Origin: Chloroflexota bacterium
GTDB taxonomy: Bacteria > Chloroflexota > Anaerolineae > Anaerolineales > Anaerolineaceae
Direction of reading: 5' to 3'
Assembly (NCBI GenBank): GCA_021779955.1
Contig: JAJXZS010000031.1
Span: 20,671 to 84,670, forward strand
Length of the DNA: 64,000 nt
This document shows, one piece after another, positions 53,567 to 62,267 of the stretch (positions are counted from its first letter, which is position 1; every line of letters starts with the position of its first letter). The notes beneath the pieces were generated by a model that ran no database searches, was not told the origin of the DNA, and saw only the letters and a program-made list of their open reading frames with translations. The translations under genes and the position numbers were made by a program.

Positions 53567-53686
53567 ATGGCAGACTCAGGTAAAAGCGACAAGGGTAAGC
53601 ACGAACAAAAGAAAAAGCCAAAAATGACCATCAAAGAAAAGCGCAAGGCCAAAGCCGAAAAGAAGAACAAAACCAGCACCATCTAG
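53567..53686 (+). CDS. 39-residue lysine-rich protein
   Basis: ATG at 53567, with GGAG eight bases upstream, TAG at 53684. About a third of the residues are Lys or Arg (MADSGKSDKGKHEQ, then KMTIKEKRKAKAEKKNKTST). The I/LKEKRxAKxxKK core is shared by tiny basic proteins found in several bacterial phyla, possibly nucleic-acid-binding. It follows the dnaK hairpin by 68 bases and probably has its own promoter. The lysine bias, ribosome site and stop position suggest a real gene; function unknown. Confidence 0.7.
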   Translation: MADSGKSDKGKHEQKKKPKMTIKEKRKAKAEKKNKTSTI

Positions 53687-53884
53687 GCCTGCTTTTCTCA
53701 TTTGAAGTCATTCGGCACATCCACACGGCAGAACATGCCCGTGCGTAGGAAGGTTGCGGCCTGGAACAGGACGCGAGCAGGCGAGAACGTGATTCACAGA
53801 GTCTGCGCAACCCGATGGTCTCTCGAACTTCATCAATGATACCGGACGGCGTTTGCCGCTTTATGGGCTTACAGGTGGGAGAAG

Positions 53885-54604
53885 ATGATGATGAGACGGT
53901 TTCTACACCCGGTCTGGCTTGGAATACTCTTGTTGAGCGGTTGCAGCTTCCCGTGGAATCAAGCGAAGACGACGATCGTGGAAGCCACTCCGCCTGCGCT
54001 GAGCGTTGACAATTCCTTCTTCGAATCGAAGGGGTGTTTCGACAGCCCAGATTGCCTGCCCGAATCGTTTCAACTGATCGACTTTCCCATCGAGGTGCTC
54101 GAGCCGGTAAATGAGAGCCTGGGCGGCCTATCGCCAGCGGTGCCGATGGCCATGGCGGTGAATAACAGTCCTTACTTCCTGGGGGACGACAATTTTACTT
54201 ACTCGCAACATTGCCTGGTCAGCCGTTATACGCGGTACATCGTTTATGCCGATGAAGGGTACCAGCTCCTGGATACGAGGTCAAAGCTGGCGGCGTTTTA
54301 CACCCCTGTCGATTCGCCCCTGGAAGCCTACAGTTTTGCCATCGCTGCCACCGGATACAGGCCATTGTACAACATCGCAGAGGATGAGACGATTTTCTAT
54401 GAGGCAAAAGTGATCGAAGATTCGCATGTGGATGAGTCAAACGACGGCTACGTCGTCCATCTCTTCGACAACTTCATGTGCGGGTGCGGTCCTCACTACA
54501 CCAAGGCCATCGACGTGACCGTGCACACCGACGGCACGCTCGAAATCTCGGAACCCCTGAACGTATTCCGCAACCCGGCGCTTGACGATGTCTGCGCCGA
54601 TTGA
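53885..54604 (+). CDS. Lipoprotein of unknown function
   Basis: 239 residues, with GGGAG upstream of three consecutive ATG codons (53885, 53888, 53891). Signal peptide with lipobox LLSGC. The mature domain of about 215 residues has six more cysteines (GCFDSPDC, QHCLV, MCGCG, DVC) that could form disulfides, and no recognised family. It lies 39 bases upstream of the C39-TPR gene on the same strand, but that gene has its own -10 box. Confidence 0.82.
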   Translation: MMMRRFLHPVWLGILLLSGCSFPWNQAKTTIVEATPPALSVDNSFFESKGCFDSPDCLPESFQLIDFPIEVLEPVNESLGGLSPAVPMAMAVNNSPYFLGDDNFTYSQHCLVSRYTRYIVYADEGYQLLDTRSKLAAFYTPVDSPLEAYSFAIAATGYRPLYNIAEDETIFYEAKVIEDSHVDESNDGYVVHLFDNFMCGCGPHYTKAIDVTVHTDGTLEISEPLNVFRNPALDDVCAD

Positions 54605-54628
54605 GCCAAGTTCCGCCTCTTCGCGTTC

Positions 54629-54637
54629 TGATATAAT
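54629..54637 (+). promoter_or_regulatory. Extended -10 box for a leaderless mRNA (second C39-TPR gene)
   Basis: TGA-TATAAT (TATAAT at 54632-54637), 6 bases before the ATG at 54644; no ribosome site. Confidence 0.5.
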
Positions 54638-54643
54638 CCGTTT

Positions 54644-55966
54644 ATGACAACCAAACAACGAATATGGCTGGGCATCCTGGCTGCCCTGGTCATTGGAGGC
54701 ATCGTTCTCGCACTGCCGCCGGTATGGTCAAGGGTGAGCTTCCATGCCAGTGAGATTTATGCTGACGTAAAATACGCGCTGTTTCCGCCAGAAAAATCGA
54801 TGTTCACGCCCGGGCAATCCACGCCAGACAGCATCGCCAGCGCTGTTGCTGCCACGCTGACGGCGATGGCGCCCACAGCGTCGCCCACCCTGCAAATCAC
54901 GCTCCTTCCCAACGAACCCTCGCCGACCCCCACCATCACGCCAACGCCGCTGCCTTCGCGGGTGCTGCTGACGGGTACCCGCCCGGAGCCGCAGACGTGG
55001 AATAACTGCGGGCCCGCGACCCTTTCCATGGCGCTCTCGTTCTACGGCTGGAAGGGGACGCAGGCCGACATCGCTCCGATTCTCAAGCCGAACGACCGCG
55101 ACAAGAACGTGATGCCATACGAGATGGTGGACTACGTCAACACGCACACCGACCTGCGCGCGCTCACGCGCATTGGCGGAGACCTGAACACGCTCAAGCT
55201 GCTGCTGGCAAGCGGATTCCCCGTGGTTATCGAGAAGGGCTTCGAACCGGCAAACCTTTCTGAAGGCTGGATGGGGCATTACAACCTGGTGATCGGATAC
55301 GACGACAGCACGCAGCAATTTACCACACAGGATTCGTACCTGCTCATCCGCCAGGAAGACTGGCAGCATTCGCAGGGTATCCAGATCGCTTTCGCCGACG
55401 TTGAGAAGAACTGGCGCGCCTTCGACTTCGTGTTCGTCGTCATTTACCCGCCCGAGAAGCAGAACGACGTGCTCAACGCGCTGGGTCCGCTTGGCGATGA
55501 GATGCTGGCGGCCCGCGCCGCCTACAACCGCGCCGTGGCCGAAACCGCTTCTTTGACCGACGTACGCGACCGGTTCTTCGCCTGGTACAACGTGGGGTCG
55601 AGCTCAGTGGCGCTTCAGGACTATGCCGGCGCTGCCACCGCCTACGACATGGCTTTCAACACCATGCCGCAAATCTCCGAGAAGCTGCGGCCGTGGCGCA
55701 TGATCTGGTACCAGACCGGGCCGTACTTTGCCTATTACTACACGGCACGCTACCAGGATGTGGTCAACCTGGCCACCCAATCGCTCGATGCGATGAGCGA
55801 GAAGGTGCTTGAAGAGAGCTTCTACTGGCGCGCGCAGGCAGAGCTTGCGCTTGGCGAACAGTCAGCCGCAATCGACGACCTCAACCAGGCGCTGGCAGTG
55901 CACGCAGGCTTCGGGCCTGCCCTCGACCTGCTGAGCCAGCTTGGAGTTGCACCCACCGGTTCATAA
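54644..55966 (+). CDS. C39-like cysteine peptidase with TPR tail (paralogue)
   Basis: 440 residues: N-terminal TM helix (about 7-27), Thr/Pro linker (PSPTPTITPTPLPS), C39_2-like domain with Cys122 in NNCGPATL, His212 in GHYNLVIGYDD and Asp in TQDSYLL, then TPR units (FFAWYNVGSSSVALQDYAGA; FYWRAQAELALGEQSAAIDD). It parallels the protein at 31271-32542 domain for domain, including ILKPNDRDKNVMPYEM versus VIKPLDTDKNVNPSEM. Probably a surface peptidase or peptide-binding protein. The leaderless-type promoter is also shared between the two. Confidence 0.9.
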   Translation: MTTKQRIWLGILAALVIGGIVLALPPVWSRVSFHASEIYADVKYALFPPEKSMFTPGQSTPDSIASAVAATLTAMAPTASPTLQITLLPNEPSPTPTITPTPLPSRVLLTGTRPEPQTWNNCGPATLSMALSFYGWKGTQADIAPILKPNDRDKNVMPYEMVDYVNTHTDLRALTRIGGDLNTLKLLLASGFPVVIEKGFEPANLSEGWMGHYNLVIGYDDSTQQFTTQDSYLLIRQEDWQHSQGIQIAFADVEKNWRAFDFVFVVIYPPEKQNDVLNALGPLGDEMLAARAAYNRAVAETASLTDVRDRFFAWYNVGSSSVALQDYAGAATAYDMAFNTMPQISEKLRPWRMIWYQTGPYFAYYYTARYQDVVNLATQSLDAMSEKVLEESFYWRAQAELALGEQSAAIDDLNQALAVHAGFGPALDLLSQLGVAPTGS

Positions 55967-55998
55967 CTGTATGATTGATATGGAAAGAGTACGCACAT

Positions 55999-57252
55999 AT
56001 GGTCAAAATTCTCCACTTCGCTGATGCACACATCGATATAGCCACGCACGGCCGCCGCGATCCTGAAAGCGGCCTGCCGATCCGCGTACTGGATTTCCTC
56101 AAGGCGCTCGACACCATCGTGGATGCCGCCATTGACGAGAAGGTCGACCTGGTCATATTTGCGGGCGACGCCTACAAGGATTCGCATCCTGCCCCAACCT
56201 ACCAGCGCGAGTGGGGCAAGCGCATCATGCGCCTGTCGAATGCGCACATCCCGACGATCCTGCTGGTGGGCAACCACGATCTCAGCCCCGCATTGGGCCG
56301 GGCGCACACCCTGCAGGAGTTCGCCACTTTACAAGTGCCCCACGTGCGGGTGATCTACAAGCCCGAGATGCTGAAGCCAGCCGATCTCGACGGCGTACCC
56401 GTGCAGGTCATTGCCATTCCGTGGATCTACCGATCGGGATTCATGGCCGCGATGCAGAGCAGCGGCGTCAAGATCGAAGATATCCACAGTGAAATCGAAT
56501 CGCGCATCGATACCATCCTGCGTGAATGGCTCGACAAACTCGATCCGTCGCTGCCTGCCATCCTGACCGCTCATGGATCAGTGCAGGGCGCGGTCTACGG
56601 CAACGAGCGGAGCATTTTGCTCGGCAAAGACCTCATCCTTCCCGGCAACCTGGTGAAAGATCCGCGCCTGGACTATACGGCGCTTGGCCATATCCATAAG
56701 GCGCAGGATGTGAACGAGGGTTCTCATCCGCCTGTGGTCTACGCCGGCTCGATCGAGCGCGTGGATTTTGGCGAGGTCAATGATCAGAAGAGCTTCGTCA
56801 TCGCCGAGGTGGAAAAGGGCAAGACGAGCTATCACCGCGTCAAGCTGAACGGGCGGAGGTTCATCGACCACAAGATCAAAGCGACGACGCGCGAGCAAAT
56901 GATCACAGACGTTCAAAATGCACTGCCTCAACCGGGCGAACTCGACGGCGCGATGGTGCGCCTCACCGTTGAATATCCGCGCGAACTGGAGATCTTTCTG
57001 GACGAGCAGATGCTGCGTCAGGGCTGCGCCAGGGCGTTCGAGTTCCACCTGGTGCGCCGTCCGAAGGAGGAAGCGCGCATCAGGCTGCCCGCGAACCAGA
57101 CCTTTTCGAGCCTCACGCCATCCGAGATGCTCGATATCTACTGGAAATCGATCAAGACCAGAGGCGACGGCAACAAGGACCTCGAGCATCTGGCAAATTC
57201 GATTTTCACAACGGTATCAGGCTCTGTTGAAGAAGATAAGCCTGAAGCGTAA
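55999..57252 (+). CDS. sbcD: SbcD/Mre11-like exonuclease
   Basis: 417 residues from the ATG at 55999, nine bases behind GGAAAGAG. Metallophosphoesterase motifs are intact: DAHID (Asp9, His11), FAGDAYKD, GNHD, TAHGS and GHIHKAQ. The C-terminal capping region is typical of SbcD. With SbcC it forms a nuclease that opens hairpins and protein-blocked DNA ends. Unusually, a CorC-type gene lies between it and sbcC, although all are on one strand with gaps of 17 and 3 bases. Confidence 0.93.
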   Translation: MVKILHFADAHIDIATHGRRDPESGLPIRVLDFLKALDTIVDAAIDEKVDLVIFAGDAYKDSHPAPTYQREWGKRIMRLSNAHIPTILLVGNHDLSPALGRAHTLQEFATLQVPHVRVIYKPEMLKPADLDGVPVQVIAIPWIYRSGFMAAMQSSGVKIEDIHSEIESRIDTILREWLDKLDPSLPAILTAHGSVQGAVYGNERSILLGKDLILPGNLVKDPRLDYTALGHIHKAQDVNEGSHPPVVYAGSIERVDFGEVNDQKSFVIAEVEKGKTSYHRVKLNGRRFIDHKIKATTREQMITDVQNALPQPGELDGAMVRLTVEYPRELEIFLDEQMLRQGCARAFEFHLVRRPKEEARIRLPANQTFSSLTPSEMLDIYWKSIKTRGDGNKDLEHLANSIFTTVSGSVEEDKPEA

Positions 57253-57269
57253 GGGTAAAGTATCGCTGT

Positions 57270-58589
57270 ATGTTAGTTGAAATCATCATCATCTTTCTGC
57301 TGATCCTGCTGAACGGTTTCTTCTCGATGTCTGAGATCGCTCTGGTGTCCGCGCGCAAAGTGCGGCTGGAGCAGCGGGCAGAAGAGGGCGACAGGGGAGC
57401 CAGGGACGCCCTCAAACTCACAGCATCGACCAACCGTTTTCTTTCGGCGGTGCAGATTGGCATCACGCTCATCGGCGTGCTGACAGGCGCACTGGGCGGC
57501 GCCACCCTGGCAGACCGCATCAGCGGCAGCCTCACCGGTATCCCGTGGCTGGCGCCGTATGCTTACGCTGTGTCGCTGGCGCTGGTGGTACTGCTGACCA
57601 CCTATTTCTCGCTGGTGATTGGCGAGCTGATCCCCAAGCGCCTGGGCATGAATGATCCCGAGCGCACGGCTGCCAGCGTCGCAGGTTTCATGCGCTTCTT
57701 TAGCTGGGTCGCCGCGCCCGCAATCAAGCTGCTCTCGTGGTCTACAGATCTTGGGCTGCGCATCCTGGGCGTGCACAAGTCCAACGAGCCGCCGATCACG
57801 CAAGACGAGATCAGAGTGCTCGTCGAGCAGGGCACCCAGGTGGGCGTATTCAGCGAGACCGAGCAAGACTTGGTCGAGGGCGTGTTCCGCCTGAACGACC
57901 GGATCGTAGACGCGCTGATGACCCCACGCACCGACATCGAGTGGCTCGATCTGGAAGACGACTCTGAAGAGATCTTCGAGCAGGTGCTGGCAAGCAGTCA
58001 CAGCCGCTTTCCGGTAGCCCGCGGCACGCTGGACAACGTCATCGGCATTCTCAATACCAAGGATTTGTACGAACAAAAACTCAGCGGCGCTCCTTTCGAT
58101 CTGACCGTTCTGGTGCAAAAGCCGCTCTTCATCCCTGAATCGACGCCGGCTTCCAGAACGCTCGAGATGGTCAAGTCTTCCGGGGTGCACGAAGCGTTGA
58201 TCATCGATGAATACGGCGGCCTGCTCGGAATGGTCACCCTGTTCGATGTGCTCGAGGCGATCGTCGGCGCTATGCCCAACCAGGAAGAAGGCGCCGGTTC
58301 AGAGATCGTGCGCCGCGAAGACGGCTCGTATCTCATCGACGGTCTGTTGCCTGTGGACGAACTCAAGGACCTGTTCGACCTGGACGAGCTCCCCGACGAG
58401 GCGAAGGTTGGATATCAGACCGTGAGCGGGTTTGTGATGAACCAGCTTGGCGCCATCCCCAGCACAGGCCAGCACTTCGAATACAAGAATCTGCGTATCG
58501 AAGTCGTCGATATGGATGGTCACCGGGTCGACAAGATCCTGGTGAGCATCCTCCCTGAAGAATCATCATCACCGCAACCCGAGGAGTGA
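57270..58589 (+). CDS. CNNM/CorC-type membrane protein with CBS pair
   Basis: 439 residues: a DUF21/CNNM membrane domain (about 1-195; VEIIIIFLLILLNGFFSMSE), two CBS domains (about 210-340; MTPRTDIEWLDLEDDSEE), and a C-terminal CorC_HlyC domain (about 350-430). Family members are implicated in Mg/Co efflux, formerly called hemolysins. The gene is inserted between sbcD and sbcC, with intergenic gaps of 17 and 3 bases. No relation to DNA repair is known. Confidence 0.93.
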   Translation: MLVEIIIIFLLILLNGFFSMSEIALVSARKVRLEQRAEEGDRGARDALKLTASTNRFLSAVQIGITLIGVLTGALGGATLADRISGSLTGIPWLAPYAYAVSLALVVLLTTYFSLVIGELIPKRLGMNDPERTAASVAGFMRFFSWVAAPAIKLLSWSTDLGLRILGVHKSNEPPITQDEIRVLVEQGTQVGVFSETEQDLVEGVFRLNDRIVDALMTPRTDIEWLDLEDDSEEIFEQVLASSHSRFPVARGTLDNVIGILNTKDLYEQKLSGAPFDLTVLVQKPLFIPESTPASRTLEMVKSSGVHEALIIDEYGGLLGMVTLFDVLEAIVGAMPNQEEGAGSEIVRREDGSYLIDGLLPVDELKDLFDLDELPDEAKVGYQTVSGFVMNQLGAIPSTGQHFEYKNLRIEVVDMDGHRVDKILVSILPEESSSPQPEE

Positions 58590-58592
58590 CCC

Positions 58593-61157
58593 GTGATCCC
58601 CATCAACATGCGCATCAGCGGTTTTCTGAGCTACAACCAGCAGGTCGAGATCGATTTTGACACTTTCGACCTGGCGTGCATCACAGGGTCGAACGGAGCA
58701 GGCAAGTCCTCGCTGCTCGACGCGCTCACGTGGGTCATCTTTGGCGAAGCCAGGCGGCGGGACGACTCGATCATCAATCACCAGGCGAACGCCGCCGAAG
58801 TTCGGCTTGAGTTCCTTTACGAATCGGGGCATTATTGCATCCAGCGCAGCAAAGCCAGGGACAAAGCCACCGTGCTCGAGTTCTCAGTCCTCGACGAGAA
58901 GGGCGCATGGAAACCGCTGACCGAAACCACCCTGCGCGGCACCGAAGAGATGATCAGGCAAACGCTGCACCTCGACTACGAGACCTTCGTCAATACTTCA
59001 TTCTTCCTGCAGGGCAAAGCTGACATGTTTGCCCAGCAGCGCCCGCACGACCGCAAGCGCATCCTTGCCAGCATTCTCGGCCTGGATGTTTGGGAGAAAT
59101 ATCGGGAGGAGGCATCCAAACGCCGCCGTAATGACGAACTCGAACTCGCAAACCTCGACGGCGTGATCGCCGAGATTCAGAGCGAACTACAGGAAGAAGA
59201 AACGCGAAAGAACCGCCTCGGCCAGGCCGAGCAGGATTACGACAACGCCAAAAAGCTGCTGGATGCCAAGAAGCAGCTTCTCGACCAGCAGCGCCTGATC
59301 CAGGATCGGGTCAAGAACGAGCAGCGCGCGCTCGAAAAACAGGCGTCCGAACTATCCAGTCGACGCGCCGAGCTTGAAGAGTCGAAAGCCAGGTTGAAAC
59401 AAAGACAGGAAGAGCGCGATCGATATAAGATCGAGCTCGGGCAGGAGAAGACCATCCGGGGGGAATACAAACGCTGGCAGGAAGCCAGGACGTCTCTCGA
59501 AAAGTGGGAATCGCTTGCGCTCAACTTTCACCAATTCGAGCAGCAGCGCAGCCAACCCCAATTGAAGATCGAGTCCGAAAAGAACCGCCTGACCCTGGAA
59601 TTGAACCAGCTTCTGCAGGAAAAGCAGAAGAACGAGGATCTTTCCACGAGCCTGCCGGATTTGAACAAGCAGTTCCAGCAATTCCAAAGTGAAGTACAGG
59701 AATTGGTGAAGCGGATGGCGCTGCGTCCCATCCTCGAGGAAGAATTGCGCAACATCCAGGGCGTCAAAGCTCACGCCACCGCAGAAAATTCCCAATTGAA
59801 ACAACAAATGACCGAGCTCAAGGACCGCATCGAGCAGCTCGAAGAGACCACGGGAGCGCAATGCCCCCTTTGCGGCAAGCCGCTTGAACCGGACGAACGG
59901 GTAAAGCTCATCAACGACCTCAAGAATAACGGCAAGGAGATGGGCAACACCTATCGCAAGAATCAGGCAGCCGTCGAGAAAAGCGAGAAGGATTATCGCG
60001 AGAAAGAAACCCAGCTTCTTTCCCTTCAGCGCACCGAAGCCGAGCTGAAACTGCAGCAACGCTTACTTGACGGTAAGCAGTCCGAGATCAAGAGCATCGA
60101 AACCGAAATCGCTGCCTGGGCAGAAAAACGCGCCCCACAAATCGACATCTTGAAGCAGAAGATCGACAACAACGTCTTTGCGCTCGAAGACCGCGAAGCG
60201 TTGAAACGGATCGACCTGCAATTGATCGCCATCGGTTATGACGCCGCGGAACACGAACGCCGGCGCATGGCCGAATCGGCTCTACGCGGCAGCCAGGACC
60301 GCGTCATGGCCCTCGAGAAAGCCTCTTCGGCGCTCCAGCCTCTCGAGCGCGAGATCGAAGAGCTGGAAAAATCCATCCAATCCATTGACGAGAGTCTGCT
60401 CAAGCTGGAAGAGGAGCACGCCGAAGCCCTGACGAAGCTGGGCGATGATATGCGCGATATGCCCGATCTCAAATCGCTCGAAGCCGACTATTACGCCGCA
60501 CAGGAACAAGCCAACCAGCTTTCGAGCGCAGTCGGGTATGCCAAAAACCAGGTGGACGTGCTTCATAAGCAGCGCGACCAGCTCACCAGGCGAAAGCAGG
60601 AGCAGGATGAGGTCAAAGCGACCATCGCCAACCTGCGCACTCTCGAGCAGGCCTTCGGCAAAGACGGCATCCCCGCCCTGCTGATCGAGCAGGCGCTGCC
60701 CGAGATCGAAATTCATGCCAACGAAATCCTCGACCGGCTCAGTTCGGGCGAGATGTCGGTTTCCTTCGAGACGCAGCGCAAATTCAAAGACAAGAATCGC
60801 GACGATCGCAAGGAGACGCTCGACATCGTCATCCAGGATGCTGCCGGAAGGCGCGAGTACGAATTGTTCTCGGGAGGCGAAGCTTTCCGCATCAACTTTG
60901 CGATTCGCCTGGCGCTCAGCCGCGTGCTCGCACACCGCGCCAACGCGCGCCTGCAAACCCTGGTGATCGACGAAGGTTTCGGCAGCCAGGATGCCGACGG
61001 CCGCCAGCGTCTGACGGAAGCCATCAACATGATCCGCCCTGAATTCGCCAAGATCATGGTGATCACCCACCTTGAAGAACTGAAGGATTCCTTCCCTGTG
61101 CGAATCGAAGTCACCAAAACGCCAAAAGGCTCCCAAGTGGAGGTGTACCAGGCATGA
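58593..61157 (+). CDS. sbcC: SbcC/Rad50-like ATPase
   Basis: 854 residues. ABC-type head with Walker A GSNGAGKS (32-39), then two long coiled-coil arms meeting at a zinc hook CPLC (near residue 424), and the C-terminal half with signature FSGGEAFRINFAIRLALS, Walker B LVIDEGFGS (Asp792-Glu793) and the D-loop. It is shorter than E. coli SbcC (about 1050), closer to Rad50-like forms in Chloroflexota and archaea. GTG start at 58593. It overlaps the glycosyltransferase gene by 4 bases. Confidence 0.94.
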   Translation: MIPINMRISGFLSYNQQVEIDFDTFDLACITGSNGAGKSSLLDALTWVIFGEARRRDDSIINHQANAAEVRLEFLYESGHYCIQRSKARDKATVLEFSVLDEKGAWKPLTETTLRGTEEMIRQTLHLDYETFVNTSFFLQGKADMFAQQRPHDRKRILASILGLDVWEKYREEASKRRRNDELELANLDGVIAEIQSELQEEETRKNRLGQAEQDYDNAKKLLDAKKQLLDQQRLIQDRVKNEQRALEKQASELSSRRAELEESKARLKQRQEERDRYKIELGQEKTIRGEYKRWQEARTSLEKWESLALNFHQFEQQRSQPQLKIESEKNRLTLELNQLLQEKQKNEDLSTSLPDLNKQFQQFQSEVQELVKRMALRPILEEELRNIQGVKAHATAENSQLKQQMTELKDRIEQLEETTGAQCPLCGKPLEPDERVKLINDLKNNGKEMGNTYRKNQAAVEKSEKDYREKETQLLSLQRTEAELKLQQRLLDGKQSEIKSIETEIAAWAEKRAPQIDILKQKIDNNVFALEDREALKRIDLQLIAIGYDAAEHERRRMAESALRGSQDRVMALEKASSALQPLEREIEELEKSIQSIDESLLKLEEEHAEALTKLGDDMRDMPDLKSLEADYYAAQEQANQLSSAVGYAKNQVDVLHKQRDQLTRRKQEQDEVKATIANLRTLEQAFGKDGIPALLIEQALPEIEIHANEILDRLSSGEMSVSFETQRKFKDKNRDDRKETLDIVIQDAAGRREYELFSGGEAFRINFAIRLALSRVLAHRANARLQTLVIDEGFGSQDADGRQRLTEAINMIRPEFAKIMVITHLEELKDSFPVRIEVTKTPKGSQVEVYQA

Positions 61158-62263
61158 TGCTGATCCCGCTGCGCCTTGGACTGCAGCAAAGAGTGCTCCC
61201 TGAATACCGGGTGGCCCTTTTCGATACCCTGGCAGACGCCTGCCGTGACGGATTGAGCGTTTTTGCCGGAGACCCACAGCCCATCGAAGCCATCGACACC
61301 AGCGGAAAACTGATCCGCGCCGTCTACACCAGGGCGAACAACGTGCATGTCTTTCGGGGCAGGGGCTATTTCTGCCTGCAAACGAACATTTTGCATTGGC
61401 TGACCGAGTGGCAGCCCGATGCCCTGATCGTCGAAGCCAACACACGTTATCTCTCCACCCCGTCCGCGGTGGAATGGATGCACAGGCACAACCGTCCCGT
61501 CATCGGCTGGGGGCTTGGCGCGCCCGAAGCCAATCTGGTCGAAAGCACCCTGCGCAGCCGATTCTTGAAGAGCCTCGATGCGGTGATTGCCTATTCACAA
61601 ACCGGAGCCGACCAATATATCGCCGCCGGAAACGCCGCTGAACGAGTGTTCGTGGCAGCCAACGCCGTCACATTCAAACCCAAAGGCCCTGCTCCCATGC
61701 GACTGCCAGAGTTCAAAGGCGGGCAGCCCTGCATCCTTTTTGTGGGCCGCCTGCAGGAACGCAAAAGGGTCGAGATCCTGCTGCAGGCTTGCGCCGCGCT
61801 TCCGCCCGAGATCGCGCCGCGCCTGGTCATTGTTGGAGATGGACCTGACCGCGACCGGCTGCAGGCGCTTGGGCTGAGGCTCTATCCATCAGCAGAGTTC
61901 ACGGGCGCAAAACATGGGGATGAACTCGCAGCTTATTTTGAAGCCGCCGATCTCTTTGTGCTGCCCGGAACGGGCGGGCTGGCGGTGCAGCAAGCCATGG
62001 CGCACGGATTACCCGTGGTCGTCGGCGAGGCGGACGGCACGCAGGCTGAACTGGTCAGCACGCTCAACGGCTGGCTGATCGACCAACCCGATGCCCAGGC
62101 GTTGACCCGGGTGCTGCTCGATGCTCTTTACGACGTGCCGCGCCTGAGGAGCATGGGCCTAGAATCTTTCCGAATTGTGGCCGAGGAAGTGAACATCGAG
62201 CACATGGTCGATGTGTTCGCCCAGGCTGTCGAATTTGCCATTTGCAATTTCAGGGGAACTTAG
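61154..62263 (+). CDS. GT-B glycosyltransferase
   Basis: 369 residues, GT4-like fold. The N-terminal domain has VIGWGLGAPEANLVESTLRS; the C-terminal domain has the donor-binding pattern ILFVGRLQERKRVEILLQAC, VIVGDGPDRDRLQALGLRL and the EX7E-like stretch in DLFVLPGTGGLAVQQAMAHG, which lacks the first Glu of the usual motif. It overlaps sbcC by 4 bases but is functionally separate. Probably acts in cell-surface glycan synthesis together with the next gene. Confidence 0.88.
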   Translation: MMLIPLRLGLQQRVLPEYRVALFDTLADACRDGLSVFAGDPQPIEAIDTSGKLIRAVYTRANNVHVFRGRGYFCLQTNILHWLTEWQPDALIVEANTRYLSTPSAVEWMHRHNRPVIGWGLGAPEANLVESTLRSRFLKSLDAVIAYSQTGADQYIAAGNAAERVFVAANAVTFKPKGPAPMRLPEFKGGQPCILFVGRLQERKRVEILLQACAALPPEIAPRLVIVGDGPDRDRLQALGLRLYPSAEFTGAKHGDELAAYFEAADLFVLPGTGGLAVQQAMAHGLPVVVGEADGTQAELVSTLNGWLIDQPDAQALTRVLLDALYDVPRLRSMGLESFRIVAEEVNIEHMVDVFAQAVEFAICNFRGT

Positions 62264-62267
62264 CCAG

